Positions 24,827-37,100 of a stretch of DNA of 64,000 nucleotides are shown here, one piece after another (within the stretch, counting starts at the first letter, position 1; every line of letters starts with the position of its first letter). The notes under the pieces are model-generated. The model was not told the DNA's origin. It ran no database searches and saw only the letters and a list, made by a program, of their open reading frames with translations. The position numbers were made by a program, and so were the translations under genes. The stretch is from Toxoplasma gondii ME49 (lineage: Eukaryota > Apicomplexa > Conoidasida > Eucoccidiorida > Sarcocystidae): the NCBI RefSeq assembly GCF_000006565.2, contig NC_031475.1, positions 4,354,522 through 4,418,521 on the forward strand. Reading direction: 5' to 3'.

Positions 24827-26253
24827 GGTTGGTCCAGAGGGGATGCTGGGAGCGCCGAATCGAGACGAACGGGTCTTCTTCCTCTCGCGCCCTCTCCCTG
24901 TCGCGTTCTTCGTCTCGACGGCAGGCCAGCAGTAAGAAGAAAGCGAAGAGAGAGAGGAGAGAGGAGAGAGAAGAGAGAGGGGAGAGGAGAGAGAGGAGAG
25001 ACGAAAGGTTTCGCCTCTCCCGATTTGAAGAAGGATGAGACGGCACTCCGAGGTTGAGAACGAACAGAAGAAGAGAGCAGCAGAAACGGAGGAGACAGTG
25101 AGGACTGAGGTCGAAAGAAGAGAAGGGAAGGCCGAGAGAAGTCTTAGAAGGAGAGTCGGAAAACGGCAGAGGCAGACGGAGAGAAGAAGAGAAAAGCGAG
25201 AGAAGGAGAGGAAAGGAAGACTCGACTCAGTGTGTCAAGAAGCGTTCGACAGTTTCGGTGTAGTCTGAGAGAGGAAGGAAAACGACGCTCTGCTTTTCTC
25301 CAGCGCCAGACAAGACAAGATTCAACGAGGACCGTATTGAAAGAGAGACGAACGCGAATTCGTGGAGCATTTGCTCTTTCTTTCTTTCTCTGAGCCGGCG
25401 TCAAAGCGTCGAAACAGCGAGAAAAGAAGCTGCGCGCATGCAAGCGCTCTCCCGGCACCCGCCCGCGCTCTTTGTCTGTCGAGCTTTCAGGTCGCCGTCA
25501 GACGCAGCGCAAATGAATTTTGGAATTGTTCTTCCGTCTTTCGCAACAGAGGTGTGTGGCGGGGGTCGGCAACTCTGATGTCTGTCGAGGATTTCTCAGT
25601 TTCTGGAAGGCAGGCGCTCTTTCTGTCTCCTTCTCCTCCGACAGCCTGCCGCAAGGCTCTCCTCGCGCCTTCGCTGCGTTGCTTCCCCTTTTCCGCATTT
25701 GCTGTTCGCCCAACTTGTTCACGGCGAGTTTCCGCGACTTCTGTCCTGCCTCAGAGGACAGAAGCAGACGGAGGCGGCCTGACCTCTCCAGCGCGAGAAG
25801 AACGGTGGAAAAAAGGAAGAGGAGCAAGAAGAAGAGAGCGGAGATATGTTTGCCCTGTCCACAGCTTCCTTCGTATAGAGAACAGCAAAGTTTTCTGCCG
25901 CATGCGTCCACTTCGCTGCATCGGCTTTCTTCGGAGTTCTCTCTTTGCTGTCAGCGCTGCACCTGCCGTGGTTCCTCGCTTCTCACAGTCTCAAGCAGCG
26001 GGATGTTTCGCTCAAAAATCCTCGCAGGTCCCCAGTCCTTCATTTTGCGTCCTCTTCGCGTGGCCAGAGTATCTTCCTCTCCGTACGCGTCTCATTTTCC
26101 CTCGCACCCTCCCCTCTTCCCTCCGCCTCCCTGCGCCTCGTGTATCTGCCCTAGGCGCGAGCCGAGAAGACAGACGAGAAGAAGAGGAAGAGAGGAGAAA
26201 CCAGGAGAAGAAGGAAGCAGAGAGAAGCAGAAATTTCGCCTGTACGAGAGGAA
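24827..26253. promoter_or_regulatory. Divergent promoter region between helicase and PDK1-like kinase
   Basis: 1.4 kb separate the two start codons, which face away from each other, so the region should hold both promoters and 5' UTRs. It contains a strongly purine-biased + strand block (about 24940-25260) and a GCATGC site near 25436. A 312-codon open frame on the + strand (25362-26300) has no domain and biased composition and is judged chance. Confidence 0.5.
24953..25006 (+). repeat. GAGAGAGG polypurine tract
   Basis: Irregular repeats of AGAGAGG and GAGAGAAG, almost pure purine on the + strand, in the divergent intergenic region about 130 bases upstream of the helicase start codon. Such tracts can exclude nucleosomes, but no function is shown here. 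Confidence 0.75.
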
Positions 26254-29200
26254 ATGATGGAAGGCATGATGCACTGCCGGTCTCCCGTTGGGGAACATGA
26301 GTCCTCGCAGCTCTCACAGACTGGAGACACTGCAACTCGCCGCGACTCGTTCTCTTCTCCGAGCGTCAGCGTTCCTCGGTATCCCTTTCTTCTTCCTTCA
26401 CAAGACATTCCCGAGGCGAACGTCTCCTTGCTTCCCTCGGAGTCTCTGACGACTCCTGCAACTCCGTCTTCGCCTACAGGATACCCTTCAGTGTCTTCGT
26501 CTCTCTTGCCCTCTTCTGCGCCTTCACCCTCGAAACGTTCTTCGTTTTTAGACTGTTCGCCTTCTGTACAGACACCGACGGAGTCGACAGGCCATTCTTC
26601 GTCTCTCTCGCTCTCTTCAGAGTCGCCTTCTTCGGTCTCCTTGTCACTGACAGCGGCGCGCGCATCCCCAGAAGCCTCGCCTTGGCAGGACTCGCACGAG
26701 AAAGACGGATTTGATCCAACTGCCTCCTGCAACTTATTTTCTCCCCTCTTTCCCCCCGGGTGTCCGTACACCCCAATCGCGCTCCTCGGCACCGGCGCTG
26801 TCGCCAGAGTTTTCCAGTGTCTGGACCAACGACGGAATCCCCCTACCTTCGTCGCCGTCAAACTCGTAAGTCACATACATACCCCTATATATTATAATTT
26901 TGATCGTCATTCATACTTGCTTGGGTGCATTTCGCACGAACATGTGTGACCGTGTGTCTGTAGTTTAAATCGATTTATATACATATATACAGATATATAT
27001 ATATATATAGATATATATATAGATATACATATATGCATATACATATATGTTTGCGGGTATTTCGTTTCTGCATATGTCAGCGTGTATCTGCATCGATGTA
27101 TGTATATATCTGTGCACATGTATATTTGCATGCGTGCTTGCTGCGTAGCTCTTCACATATCTATATATATAGATATATATATATATGTATATATATAGAT
27201 ATAATGATTTATTAGCGTTTTTTTGGTGTGTCTCTGTCTACGTGTGTACATCCCTATGTATGTCTGTGTTTATATATATATATATATATATATACAACTG
27301 TGTACATAAGCGACGTTGGAGGCAGGGTTGGGTGCAGGGTGCCACCACGTTGGTTTTCCTGTGGCGGTTCCTCCGCCTGCTAAGAGCACCGGCGGTTGAT
27401 CCAGACCAGAGAGTTGGAACCTTTTTTTTATTTTCAGATTCGGAAGCAAATTTTAAAGAGAAATCCCGTTCTCCGTCAGCAAGTGATCAACGAAAAAGAG
27501 GCTTTGCGCCGTCTCAGCGTTCCGCGCCTTCGCAGGGTCGGCGACGGTGCTGTCCCTTTCTCTCGCTCTGCGTCTTTGTCTCTGCCTTCCTCTCCTCCCC
27601 CTGCGTCTTCTTCGTCCGCTTCGTCAGAGCCGTCGCGCGGCGCGACAGAAGAGGCGCGAGCGCCAGAGTCTCCGCCGAGCGCCGAGGCCGCCAGAGAAGG
27701 TCCGCGAGGTGGAGAGGCGGATGGCGACGCGGAGCGAGGCTTGCCCGCCCGGCGGTTCTGTCCGTTTATCCCGCGACTGTTGCATGCGTTTCAGGACGCG
27801 CAGCGGCTGTTTCTCGTGATGGATCTCTCAGGTTTTTCGAACCTCCAGGAGATTCTTCGCCGGGTCAGTCCGGCGCATGCAGACTCCGAGTCTTCGCCGT
27901 CGTGTCTCATTCAGCTCAGCGAACTGGCGGCGCAAACTTGGACGGCCGAGCTGGTCGCTGCCCTCGAATGGCTGCGCGAACGCGGCGTCGTCCACAGAGA
28001 CCTCAAACCGCAGAACCTCGTGATCTCTCCTGAGGGGCACTTGTGCGTGGTGGACTTTGGCGCCGCGCTGCTTCTTCCTGCGGAAGATCAGACGCTGCAG
28101 GAGAGCCGCGAACTCCCCGAGAAGAAGCGCGAAACGAACTCCCGCGTGGGCTCGGGAGGTACTCTCTCGCCTTCGTCACTCTCTTCTGTCGGTCCTGACG
28201 CGCTGATGACGAGCGCCGATGGCGCGTCTCCTCCCCTCCTCCCCTCACCGCATCGCTCTGCCGCTGGACTCTCTGCTTCCCACTGCTCTCTACCTGCCTC
28301 TGCTTCTCGCTCTTCTTCTGTCCCTGCTCCTTCCCGAGGAGTCTCCGCTTCTTCCCCAGTTCAGTCTTCTTCGCCTTCTGCTCCTCCTTCCTCTCCAGGT
28401 CCTCCGTCTTCTCCCTCGCCTTTGCCTCCTTTCCCTCCCACTGCGTTCCTCTCTTCTTCTCCCTCTTCTTCTTCTCACGCTCCTTCCTCGCCTTCGCCTT
28501 CTTGTCTTGCTGCCTCCAACGCCTCTCCTGCAGCTGGCGGCTCTCGCTCGACACAGTCTCCCCTGTCTTCCTCGTCTTCGCTGGGTGTCTCCTCTGAACT
28601 CCTCAACGGGGCTGAAGGCTTCATGCTCGCTCTTCAGGAACGGCAGACGCACGCGCTAAACGTCCGCGAAAAAGAGACGACGCCAGAAAAGGGAGAAGGC
28701 GAAACGGAGAGGAAGCAACGGCCGGCAAGTCTCGCAGAAGCTGCAAACCCACAGGCGCAGAGAGGCGCCTCCACTGTGATCTCAGACTGCGCTGGAACCT
28801 GCCTCTACTCGGCACCCGAATGCTTTGTCCAGAGTGTCGCACCTGGCGGCCGAGCAGAGATAAGAGAGTCTCACACCAGCAACCATTTTCAAGAGAAAAC
28901 GCTTGACAGCAAGATTCCAGAGGACTCGCGAGACGGCAAAGAGAGTCGCGGACTTGGGCTGCAAAGCGCCGCCTCTCCTTCTACCGAAAAACCTACGTTT
29001 ACAACAGACCGGCTTCCAGCTGCCCATGTCACTCCTGGCTCTTCTTGTGCGTCTCTCCTTGCTTCTCAGTCTTCTTTTCTATCTCGCCCTCCTTCTTCTT
29101 TCTCTGCTTCTTCTTTCTCAACTTCTTCCCCCTCTTCCTCTTTCCCCTCTTCCTCTTCCCCCTCGGCTTCTTCCCCCTCGGCTTCTTCCCCCTCTTCCTC

Positions 29201-32200
29201 TTCTTCCCAGCTCTCATCATCGTCTTCTGCGTCTTCCTCCTGGGCGCCTTCGATTCATTATGCGCTGGACTTGTGGTCTCTGGGATGCATCGCCTACGAG
29301 ATGTTGTGTGGGCGCCCTGCGTTTGAGGCGCAGGTCCCCCAGGAGACAGTGGAGAAGATTTTGCGCGGCGCCGTCGAGTTTCCTTCCTCCCTTTCCGCGG
29401 AGGCCAGAGACTTCATTTCGCGCTTGCTCGTTGTCGAGCCCACGGAGCGACTTGGTTTTCGGGATTTCAGCGAACTGAAGTTCCACCCATTCCTCGCTTC
29501 TCTCGGAGAAGACTTTTGGCGACTGCCGTCAGTCCCCCTTGTGCGTCTCTACGAGCGCAAACGCGTACGCACCCTCAGAGGCGCAGAGAAGGCGAACAGT
29601 CGAGAGGCGAAGCGAGAACCAGAGTCCGAGAGCGCGCGAGAAGCAGATGCGCTGCGGGAAGCGACTGCTTCGAACGCAGGGCAGAGTTCAAACGGAGACG
29701 CATCACGAGACAGCGACTGTTTCTTCCGGCACTCTGGGGATGAAGAGAAAGAAGCCAGCGGTGCGAAGGTGCCGGACGAAGGTCCGAGTGAGGGCGATGC
29801 CTCATCCCAGCTTTCGCTTGTTTTCTCTCAAAAGAAAGAAATGTCCACTTCTCGATCTCGGTCAGGCTTCTCCTCCGCTTCGGTGGCTCCCGTGCCGCCG
29901 CTTGAGGCGCTGGGAGAGAACGGACAACGCCTAGGCGATCTCCCCCCGCATGTTTCTTTCTCAGAGCTGCAAGAAAGTGAGGACGACATACGCTTCGGGC
30001 AACTAGCTGCGCAGTCGAGCGGACGGTGCTCCGAGTTCCTCCCTTCCATTCCAACTTTGTACAACGCAGACGAGGAAGGAAACGGAGACATAGAGGCGTC
30101 TCTCGAACTCACGCCGTTCCTCGGATTCGGAGCCTCTTCTCTCAGACGCGCGGCTGCAGGCCAGGCGCCGGCTGCTGCGCCCCTGCCTGTTCCCTGCCTC
30201 GCGCATGCAGCCGTTCTCGCTTCTCCACGATCCGAGGAGACTCACGCGGAGAGCGGCAGGCGAGACGTTGAATGCGCAAGGTCACCTCCCACTGCCTGGC
30301 GACACACAGGAAGGCACATGCAGTTCTTTCCAGAAGAGAGCATCGTGCGAGACAGCAACCGACAGGAAGGCAGAAGCGGCAAAGGAAGGCGAGAAGCAAA
30401 TGGAGGACCCAGAGGCAAAAGAGAAAGAAAAGAAGAAGAAGAAGAAGCAAGAGGAAGGAGAGCGTCAGAAGAGCGAAGAAGGAGAACAACAACGAGGAAC
30501 GAAGGAAGAGAAGAAGAAGAAACAAGAGGAAGGAGAGCGTCAGAAGAGCGAAGAAGGAGAACAACAACGAGGAACGAAGGAAGAGAAGAAGAAGAAACAA
30601 GAGGAAGGAGAGCGTCAGAAGAGCGAAGAAGGAGAACAACAACGAGGAACGAAGGAAGAGAAGAAGAAGAAACAAGAGGAAGGAGAGCGTCAGAAGAGCG
30701 AAGAAGGAGAACAACAACGAGGAACGAAGGAAGAGAAGAAGAAGAAACAAGAGGAAGGAGAGCGTCAGAAGAGCGAAGAAGGAGAACAACAACGAGGAAC
30801 GAAGGAAGAGAAGAAGAAGAAACAAGAGGAAGGAGAGCGTCAGAAGAGCGAAGAAGGAGAACAACAGCGAGGAACGAAGGAAGAGGAGAAGAAGAAGCAA
30901 GAGGAGTTGTTCGTAAAGGTAGAAGAGGAAGCCCCAGTGTAGACCGCAGGGTCAGACAGGTCAGCGACGAAGGAGAAGATTTCGTCGGTGGGGATATCGG
31001 GAAGGAGACAGCAAGAGAGACGCGAACGAGGCGGCGAAGCAACGAAAACATTGAAAACCGCATGCATGCAGCGCGGAGCGAGAGTAGAGGAAAGGGAGAG
31101 AAGGAGGCTGGAAGCCGGACCGGCAGCAGAGACCGAGCGTCACAGTCGTGGACAGCTGAGGAAGACCGCAGACTGAGCCTCGCTAGGAAGAAATACGAAG
31201 GAGACAGATGGCGACGCAGTGAGGAAGACCTTGGTATCGTTCAGAGACTCGAAGACAGGTCTCGGGAAGACAACGTAGGCGCCTCCTCTCTCAGTGACCC
31301 TGCCCTCGGTCTTGTCGCCGATCTATACCCGTTGGGCGTCCTCAGGGCATTCCTTGATGAGCGAGAAACGGCTGTCTTGTGGGGACCCCTCACGCGCATG
31401 CAAGGTAAAAATAATGGGAAGAAAAGAATAGGTGCTTGTGGTGACGATTCCACTGTTTGGTCCCCTTCTTTTCTCCACGAAAATATATATATGTATATAT
31501 GTATATGTACATGCATGGGTATGTGTATATTCTGTACATTCACGTATCTACATGCAGGATATGATATAGACATATATGTGCGCAAATGCGCCTTCTAAAT
31601 GCATGCATTATGCACATATGTATCTACGTGTATATATATATATATATGTATATATATGTGAAACCTTATCTCTGTAAATGTAGTATCCGGACCAGTGCAT
31701 TTACAAATGACTGACTTGGCGTATGTGTCGACCATCTGTCAGTGTAAATAATGTGTATTTATTCATCTTTCTATACGGCGTATCCAAGCATATTGCTTTA
31801 CGTATGCTTCACTGTAGATTCATGCAACATCTGTGCATTTAAATCTACAGACTGTACAAGGTAAATGGGGCATTCTTCTGTTCACACTGGACTGCATGCG
31901 TTGAGGCGTAGATAGACATCTGTTTTCATGAAGCATGTGGGCGTTCGTCTTTCTCCACTCTGTTCCCGATCTCTCTTAGTGTTGCAAGCTGTCTCTGGAC
32001 CTGTTTAAAGACCTGAGGCGGGTCTCTTTCTAAGAAATTAATCCCCGTTCTTCGAGTCTTGATCTCCTTGTGTCTTCGCAGAGGCAACAGCTCCGTTTAA
32101 TCGCTTTTGCGCGATTCACATGCGACGAAGAGGATACCGCTTGTATGGCAACAGTCGGGCAGCTCTCGAACCGGAGCCCTGTCTCGCCGTCTTGACAGAC

Positions 32201-34165
32201 AAGCCTCGGCTTCTTCTCTTTGATCCTTTCAAGCTCAGACTGAGGGTATGTCTCCACTCTCCAGCTCCAACTTCTCCAAAGCGTGCAGTGTTACATTTGT
32301 ATACATATATATATATATATACATATATATATGTATATATATATATGTACATTTGTGGTTTCGTGTGCTGGCATCACACGTACGCATATGCCTGTCGTAA
32401 CTACGAACTGGCAACTCAGTGTGAGAAGGTTTTTGTGTGGATCCGTGGATCCGGAAGTTTTGGGGAGGTAAATAGATAGAGACGCATGTATGCATATTAT
32501 TGGATTTGTTGATTGCTTTATCTCTGTTGATATGGACGAAGCTTTTTGTGGGCAATTGGTTTCTTTTGGAGTTCGTTTGAGTCAGGCACCCGTATGTTTT
32601 TGTGCGTCTCGTTCTCAGAAAAGTATTTTGTTGAGTGGCGATGGCCTGGCTGTCTCTGCCGAAGGAGGAGATGTTCTGTTTTATCAATCTTCTCGGTACT
32701 CCTTGCTCTTCATGGACGATCGGGGACAAGCCGAAGTCTGGGCAGAAATTATGAGTCGACTCATCCTTTTGGTGAGAGTTCCCTGTGTTTTTCGATTGGT
32801 CGGGCGCCGGAGAAACGCCTTCGGCCTCCTCACCCGCGGATTCCTGAACGAGCTTGCGAAAAGGCTGGTGGATTGACCTGATCGGTAGCTGCTCGCATAT
32901 GATGAGGGTCAACATTCAGCAGGCATTCGCGTTTGCCGGGCAACGGTTTCCAACGCAGGAAGCGACGACGGGGAGATCTGGAAGGGCAAGAGAGTTGAAG
33001 GGAACGGGGCAAAGAAGCAGCACGATTTCAGGAGTTGGCGCGCAGCTTGCGGGCAGCGTGTATCTCCATTCTGTCTCCTTTTGATAGTCCAGACAGACGA
33101 GCGGAAACACGCAAAAACGTTTCCAGTACACACTTGTCCGCGATTCTTTTGAACGGGGAAACAGTCGAACTATATATGGAGCTCGACGGACATCTGCCTG
33201 CCGTTTTCGACGTCGAGGACTTGGATTCACTCTGAGAGGGGTGCGAAAAGGGAGATTTGTCTGAGGACGCGTTGAGTCTGTGTGTTGCTGTCGACTCTGC
33301 TGGAGTTGGTTCTCGGCCAGAATTTGTTCTCTCTGTTCTCCTTTCTTTGCAGCGAGGCCGATGTCCGTCGGAAATGCCTCACATCCGGCAGTTCTTTTCT
33401 TGGTGTCCCCACTGTTTCTCTCGACCGTCGAGACCAAGGCGAGGGGCGTCTTCTGTCGCATCTTTCGGCCGCGAGGAAAGCGAGGCAGTGATACCTCCCA
33501 GGGAACGTGCAGAGGCTTCAACAGAAGGACGGGAGCGCTTCACTGGGGTAGAAAACCGGCATTTCGAGGAGGCAGCAGTGGGGATGGGAGCGAAGAGGGA
33601 GGGCCAGCGACGGCTGTCTCCGCTGTCTCTTTCAGCACAACGTAGCGACTCTCAGAAAGAGAGAGAAGAACAGCAACGTGTAGCCGAGGAGCGCGACAGA
33701 TGGCCGGGCTACACTGATGCGTCGGAAACGCAGGAAGACGAGGAAGGAAGAGACCAGGAGAATCCTTGGCCTCAGTTATCTCACAGACACCTCAGCAGCG
33801 ACACCCAAGAAGCTCGAGAGCGCAGGGCCTGCTGGCTCCTCAAGCGCCGCTGTTCGTCCATCGAAAGATCGACAACGGCTTGGGGAGACGAAGAGCAAAT
33901 CGCCGAAGAGTGGGAACCTTTTTCTGATGACGGAAAGAGGGAAAGTGGCTTTGAAGAAGAGTCTGAAAACGGGAAAAGACGGCCGGAAGTCAAGAATGGA
34001 ACGCAGATGTTTTGGGGAGATTCTGAGGCGAGCCCGAAACCCTCTTCGTTTTCTCAGTTTCTGCTTGGCCGGGCCAAAAAGGTCGGAAACGTCGCCGCAG
34101 GAGCTGTCCGTGCCTTCCACAGGAAGTGGCGGAGCGACAGTGATTCCGAGTTTCGCGCGAGGTAA
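26254..34165 (+). CDS. PDK1: PDK1-type AGC serine/threonine kinase with PH-like domain (5 exons)
   Basis: Protein kinase of about 1902 residues. Exons 26254-26865, 27438-31404, 32082-32245, 32619-32771 and 33353-34165, all in phase. The glycine loop reads GTGAVARV (179-186); the third glycine is replaced, as in human PDK1. VAVK lysine is 203. The catalytic loop is HRDLKPQN (390-397) and DFG is 410-412. The activation segment CAGTCLYSAPE (655-665) lies about 240 residues after DFG because of a Ser/Pro-rich insert. A second Ser-rich insert of about 150 residues precedes LDLWSLGC (814-821). The C-lobe ends with a RLLVVEPTERLGF motif. After a charged region with a 25-residue tandem repeat, exons 3 and 4 encode a PH-like fold: CLAVLTDKPRLLLFDP then SSRYSLLFMDDRGQAEVWAE, matching the PDK1 PH domain. 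Exon 5 is an acidic tail. PDK1 phosphorylates activation loops of other AGC kinases. T. gondii has a PDK1-related kinase called SPARK that controls calcium-dependent egress; this could be its gene, but identity is inferred. Confidence 0.88.
26984..27296. repeat. TA-rich compound microsatellite, kinase intron 1
   Basis: TA, TATG and TATC runs spread over about 310 bases in the intron separating the exon with the glycine loop and lysine from the rest of the kinase domain. It ends about 140 bases before the acceptor at 27436-27437. Confidence 0.8.
30448..30897 (+). repeat. 75-bp coding tandem repeat, six copies, in the PDK1-like kinase
   Basis: Six contiguous 75-base units starting at 30448, 30523, 30598, 30673, 30748 and 30823. 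The middle four are essentially identical; the first and last carry a few substitutions. In the kinase frame each unit encodes 25 residues containing RGRRASEERRRRTTTRNEGR, so the array makes a 150-residue charged block at about residues 1209-1358, between the catalytic and PH-like domains. The unit is a multiple of three and purine-rich on one strand, so other frames are open too. High identity points to recent expansion or homogenisation, and copy number is likely to vary between strains. Confidence 0.95.
31620..31660. repeat. (TA)n microsatellite, kinase intron 2
   Basis: TA run with TATG interruptions in the intron between the kinase exon ending at 31404 and the PH-domain exon starting at 32082. 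A similar array lies in the next intron at about 32299-32347. Confidence 0.8.
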
Positions 34166-37100
34166 ACGGTCTGTGTTTTGAGGCCGGGTTGAACCTAAGC
34201 GACAAACGCATGCAGCGTCTCTTCTTTCCCCAGAACCAGCGCTGCGTTTTGCCTGCGACTTCCACGCTCACGCATGTTAGACTGAGAAGCAGGAACCGAG
34301 GACGGGATCGCACCGGATAGGGACAGAACCGCGTGTCTGTCAGGAGGGGAGGGTACACAGGAACGACGAGTACGCGAGAGGTTGCCTTGTGGCTGGACCT
34401 GTTTACTTTTGGATCCGGGGAGAGACCGGATCTGGAGCGACGTCAGCCGTCCAGAGGGTTTGCCGGCGAGTTCTGCTTCTGCTGTCTGGGATCAGAGGGA
34501 TCGACTTTGTTACGCCCAAACGAAGGCGTAATCTGTGCAGGACTGGTGCGGCGTGTCTCCGTTCCTTCTCCCCGTCTCTGTGTGCGAGCTTTTGGTTCGC
34601 TGAAAACGCCAAGGTCTAGCCTCAAGCCAGGGTGACCGTCTAAGGGAAGTGGTGTGTGTCCTCGCGGATCATGTTCAGTTGCCCCTCCCGCAAAAAAACA
34701 AATCGTCTGAGACTCAGATTTAGTGAGGTCGTGTGGTAGCAAAAGACCGCGCTCGTATGCGCACAAATTGAATACGGAACCGGGAACATGCCGAACGGTA
34801 CAACCTCCTGTTTCGGTTCGATACGAAACGCCTAAATGCATGTGACATGTAACCGTTGTCACATGCACCGTGCTTGTTCAGGCAGCGAAGCTTTGAAATG
34901 AGTTTGCTGCCCGTCCAACAGAGCCTCGATTTGCCTCAGAGAGTCCGCAGTCACACCTTGGGGCATCCTTGCCGTCGTTTGCTTTTTTTCCGTGTGTTTG
35001 GTCTCCACACGGGGCCGTGAGGTACGACACACGAAAGCGTGAAATCCCTGGAAAGTACAGAAGTCCAAGTTTCCGCAAGCGGGGTACGGCAGACTGTCAC
35101 GAATCCGTACAGATATTCAACAACGATGTCATCTTCGAACGCGTTTTCAAAAGCCACTACTACAAATAACAATTCCGTTGTAGATGTGCCGCCACACTTA
35201 GCAGCTTTTCGCTACAGTTAAAAACGAAACAGGAGATAGTAACTGGAGATCTGTAGTACGTTCGAGTTGATGAAACGAGCATACCAGTTACTCCTCACGA
35301 GTGTCGTGTGGTTGGCAAGTGTGTTCTGCTGCAGCCTCAGATTCTGACAGCAGTTATGAAATTGACAGAGGAACTGGGATACAGATGGGCTTTCACAATA
35401 GCGGGGACTCTCAAAATGTCACGGTCTACGCCGGCCTACATGTCGTTGTTCTCTTCAGATAAACGAAGCCAATCGGGAATGAACCAGAAATTCACAAGCC
35501 AATTCGCACAAAAACACAGTCCTGTCAACACTTGTTCACTGGTGGACAAAAACGGCCATGGAAAACCTGCCTTCACACATCGAATGCACCCCAGACACGT
35601 GAACCCTTGTGCGCGGCATAGCCTGCACCTGCATTTTGTGTAACTCGCAAGAAAGAAAAAGTGAAACATACCGCGTAGCGGGCGCCGGTATTCGAGTGCC
35701 CTCTCCAACTGGGAGGTCTCCATTCAACGCTTGGCCCAAAATCGGAATTTGTAGCAGGCAAAAGCCGCCTAACACCCGCGCCCACGGATGAATGAGCACC
35801 GGTATCGACGCAAGGTGAAACGACAAATTTTGGTTCATACGCCCATATACTTATTTTAGAATGTAGTTTTTGTGGACGCTGGCTATGCCTAGAACATAGC
35901 TGCTGCGGAATGACCTTTATCGACCTACAGGCAGTCTAGAATCTGAATCGATAAAATGGATCACAAAGAATGGAGTCCATCATTGGAGGTAGTGCCAGTC
36001 CTTTAAATCTCTTTTCCTTGTATATGGGCGTGTGTGCCTACAACTCTACGGAACGGACTTGTGTATTTTAGTTTACGTGAGTCGGCGATTACATATCTGC
36101 GGCTCTACTTCAGCCTCAAGGGTGCAGGGTTGTTTGGCGTAGTTGGGAACAGGTGGGGGCACATTGTTTCTCTTGGGCAGATGCTTTCGCACCGTGACCT
36201 GGTTCCTTCCCTCATTCGTTGACTGTGTTTGCCTCGAGGAATAAAGAAAGAATGTCAAGTTGTTTTCCTGGAGGGTAGTTACGTTAGGTAGCGTTGTAGG
36301 TCACTACCTCAGGGACGAGTCATTTCAGCGAGCCATCATGCTGGCGGGAACTCGGTGGCGAGCTCATCATCCCCTTTCACGGCGGGATCTGTGAAGCAAG
36401 AGCGTTATGTCCTTGCACCGTCGTGTGTGTGTCTGTTTGAAAAGGACGCGACCAGGAGAAGCTTCTCCGAATCCATCTCCTGTCTCTTCCGCTCTGTTCA
36501 CGCGAAGGCGTCTGTGGATAATGCAGAGAGATCGCCGTTTTTTACTCAGATTCGCCCTGTGCAAAACCCTAAACCCTAAATAAACAATTGCACTCGATCG
36601 CGCTCGTCACTATACAAGTCACAACGTTACTTTGTCGATAGGGCAACCACTTATGTATCCCGCCCAGCAGCGGTGAATGTGAAGACAGCTATCTCCTCTA
36701 AAACGTACAGCCGGCGAGGGCGGGGGGATATTTGAGTGCATAGTGAAGCGTCGCTGCAAGCAAGTTTCGCAAGAGGTGTGTCGGGAATGCCTCGTTTGTT
36801 CCGCTGTTGTTCGCTCTGCGGTTTGTATGTATGCTCCTTCCTGCTTCGCTGCCCTGCCGGGCGGCGGTGAAACGATTCAGTGATCAGTTTTTCCTAGTCA
36901 GAGACCGTCGCAGATACGGACACACGACCCAAAAAGCGATAGGTACCCCAAGCCAAACTGGCTGTCTACATTTGGCTGTGTAGAAGCAACGGCGCACACA
37001 GGAAAATGAATGTGGTGCCACGCTTGTGCTGTTTCCCGTTTCACTGTGTTTCCCTCCAGGTTATGCCTTCTATCTGAGCAAAGAAATGCTTTCCGCAGTT

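Noticed and set aside
25362..26300. 312-codon open frame on the + strand upstream of the kinase
   Set aside because: No domain, composition like surrounding non-coding DNA, and it overlaps the kinase start in another frame.
30142..31063. Long open frames in several other frames over the 75-bp array, including 273 codons antisense
   Set aside because: They result from a repeat unit divisible by three without stops. Only the kinase frame continues from a conserved domain and splices in phase to the PH-like exons.
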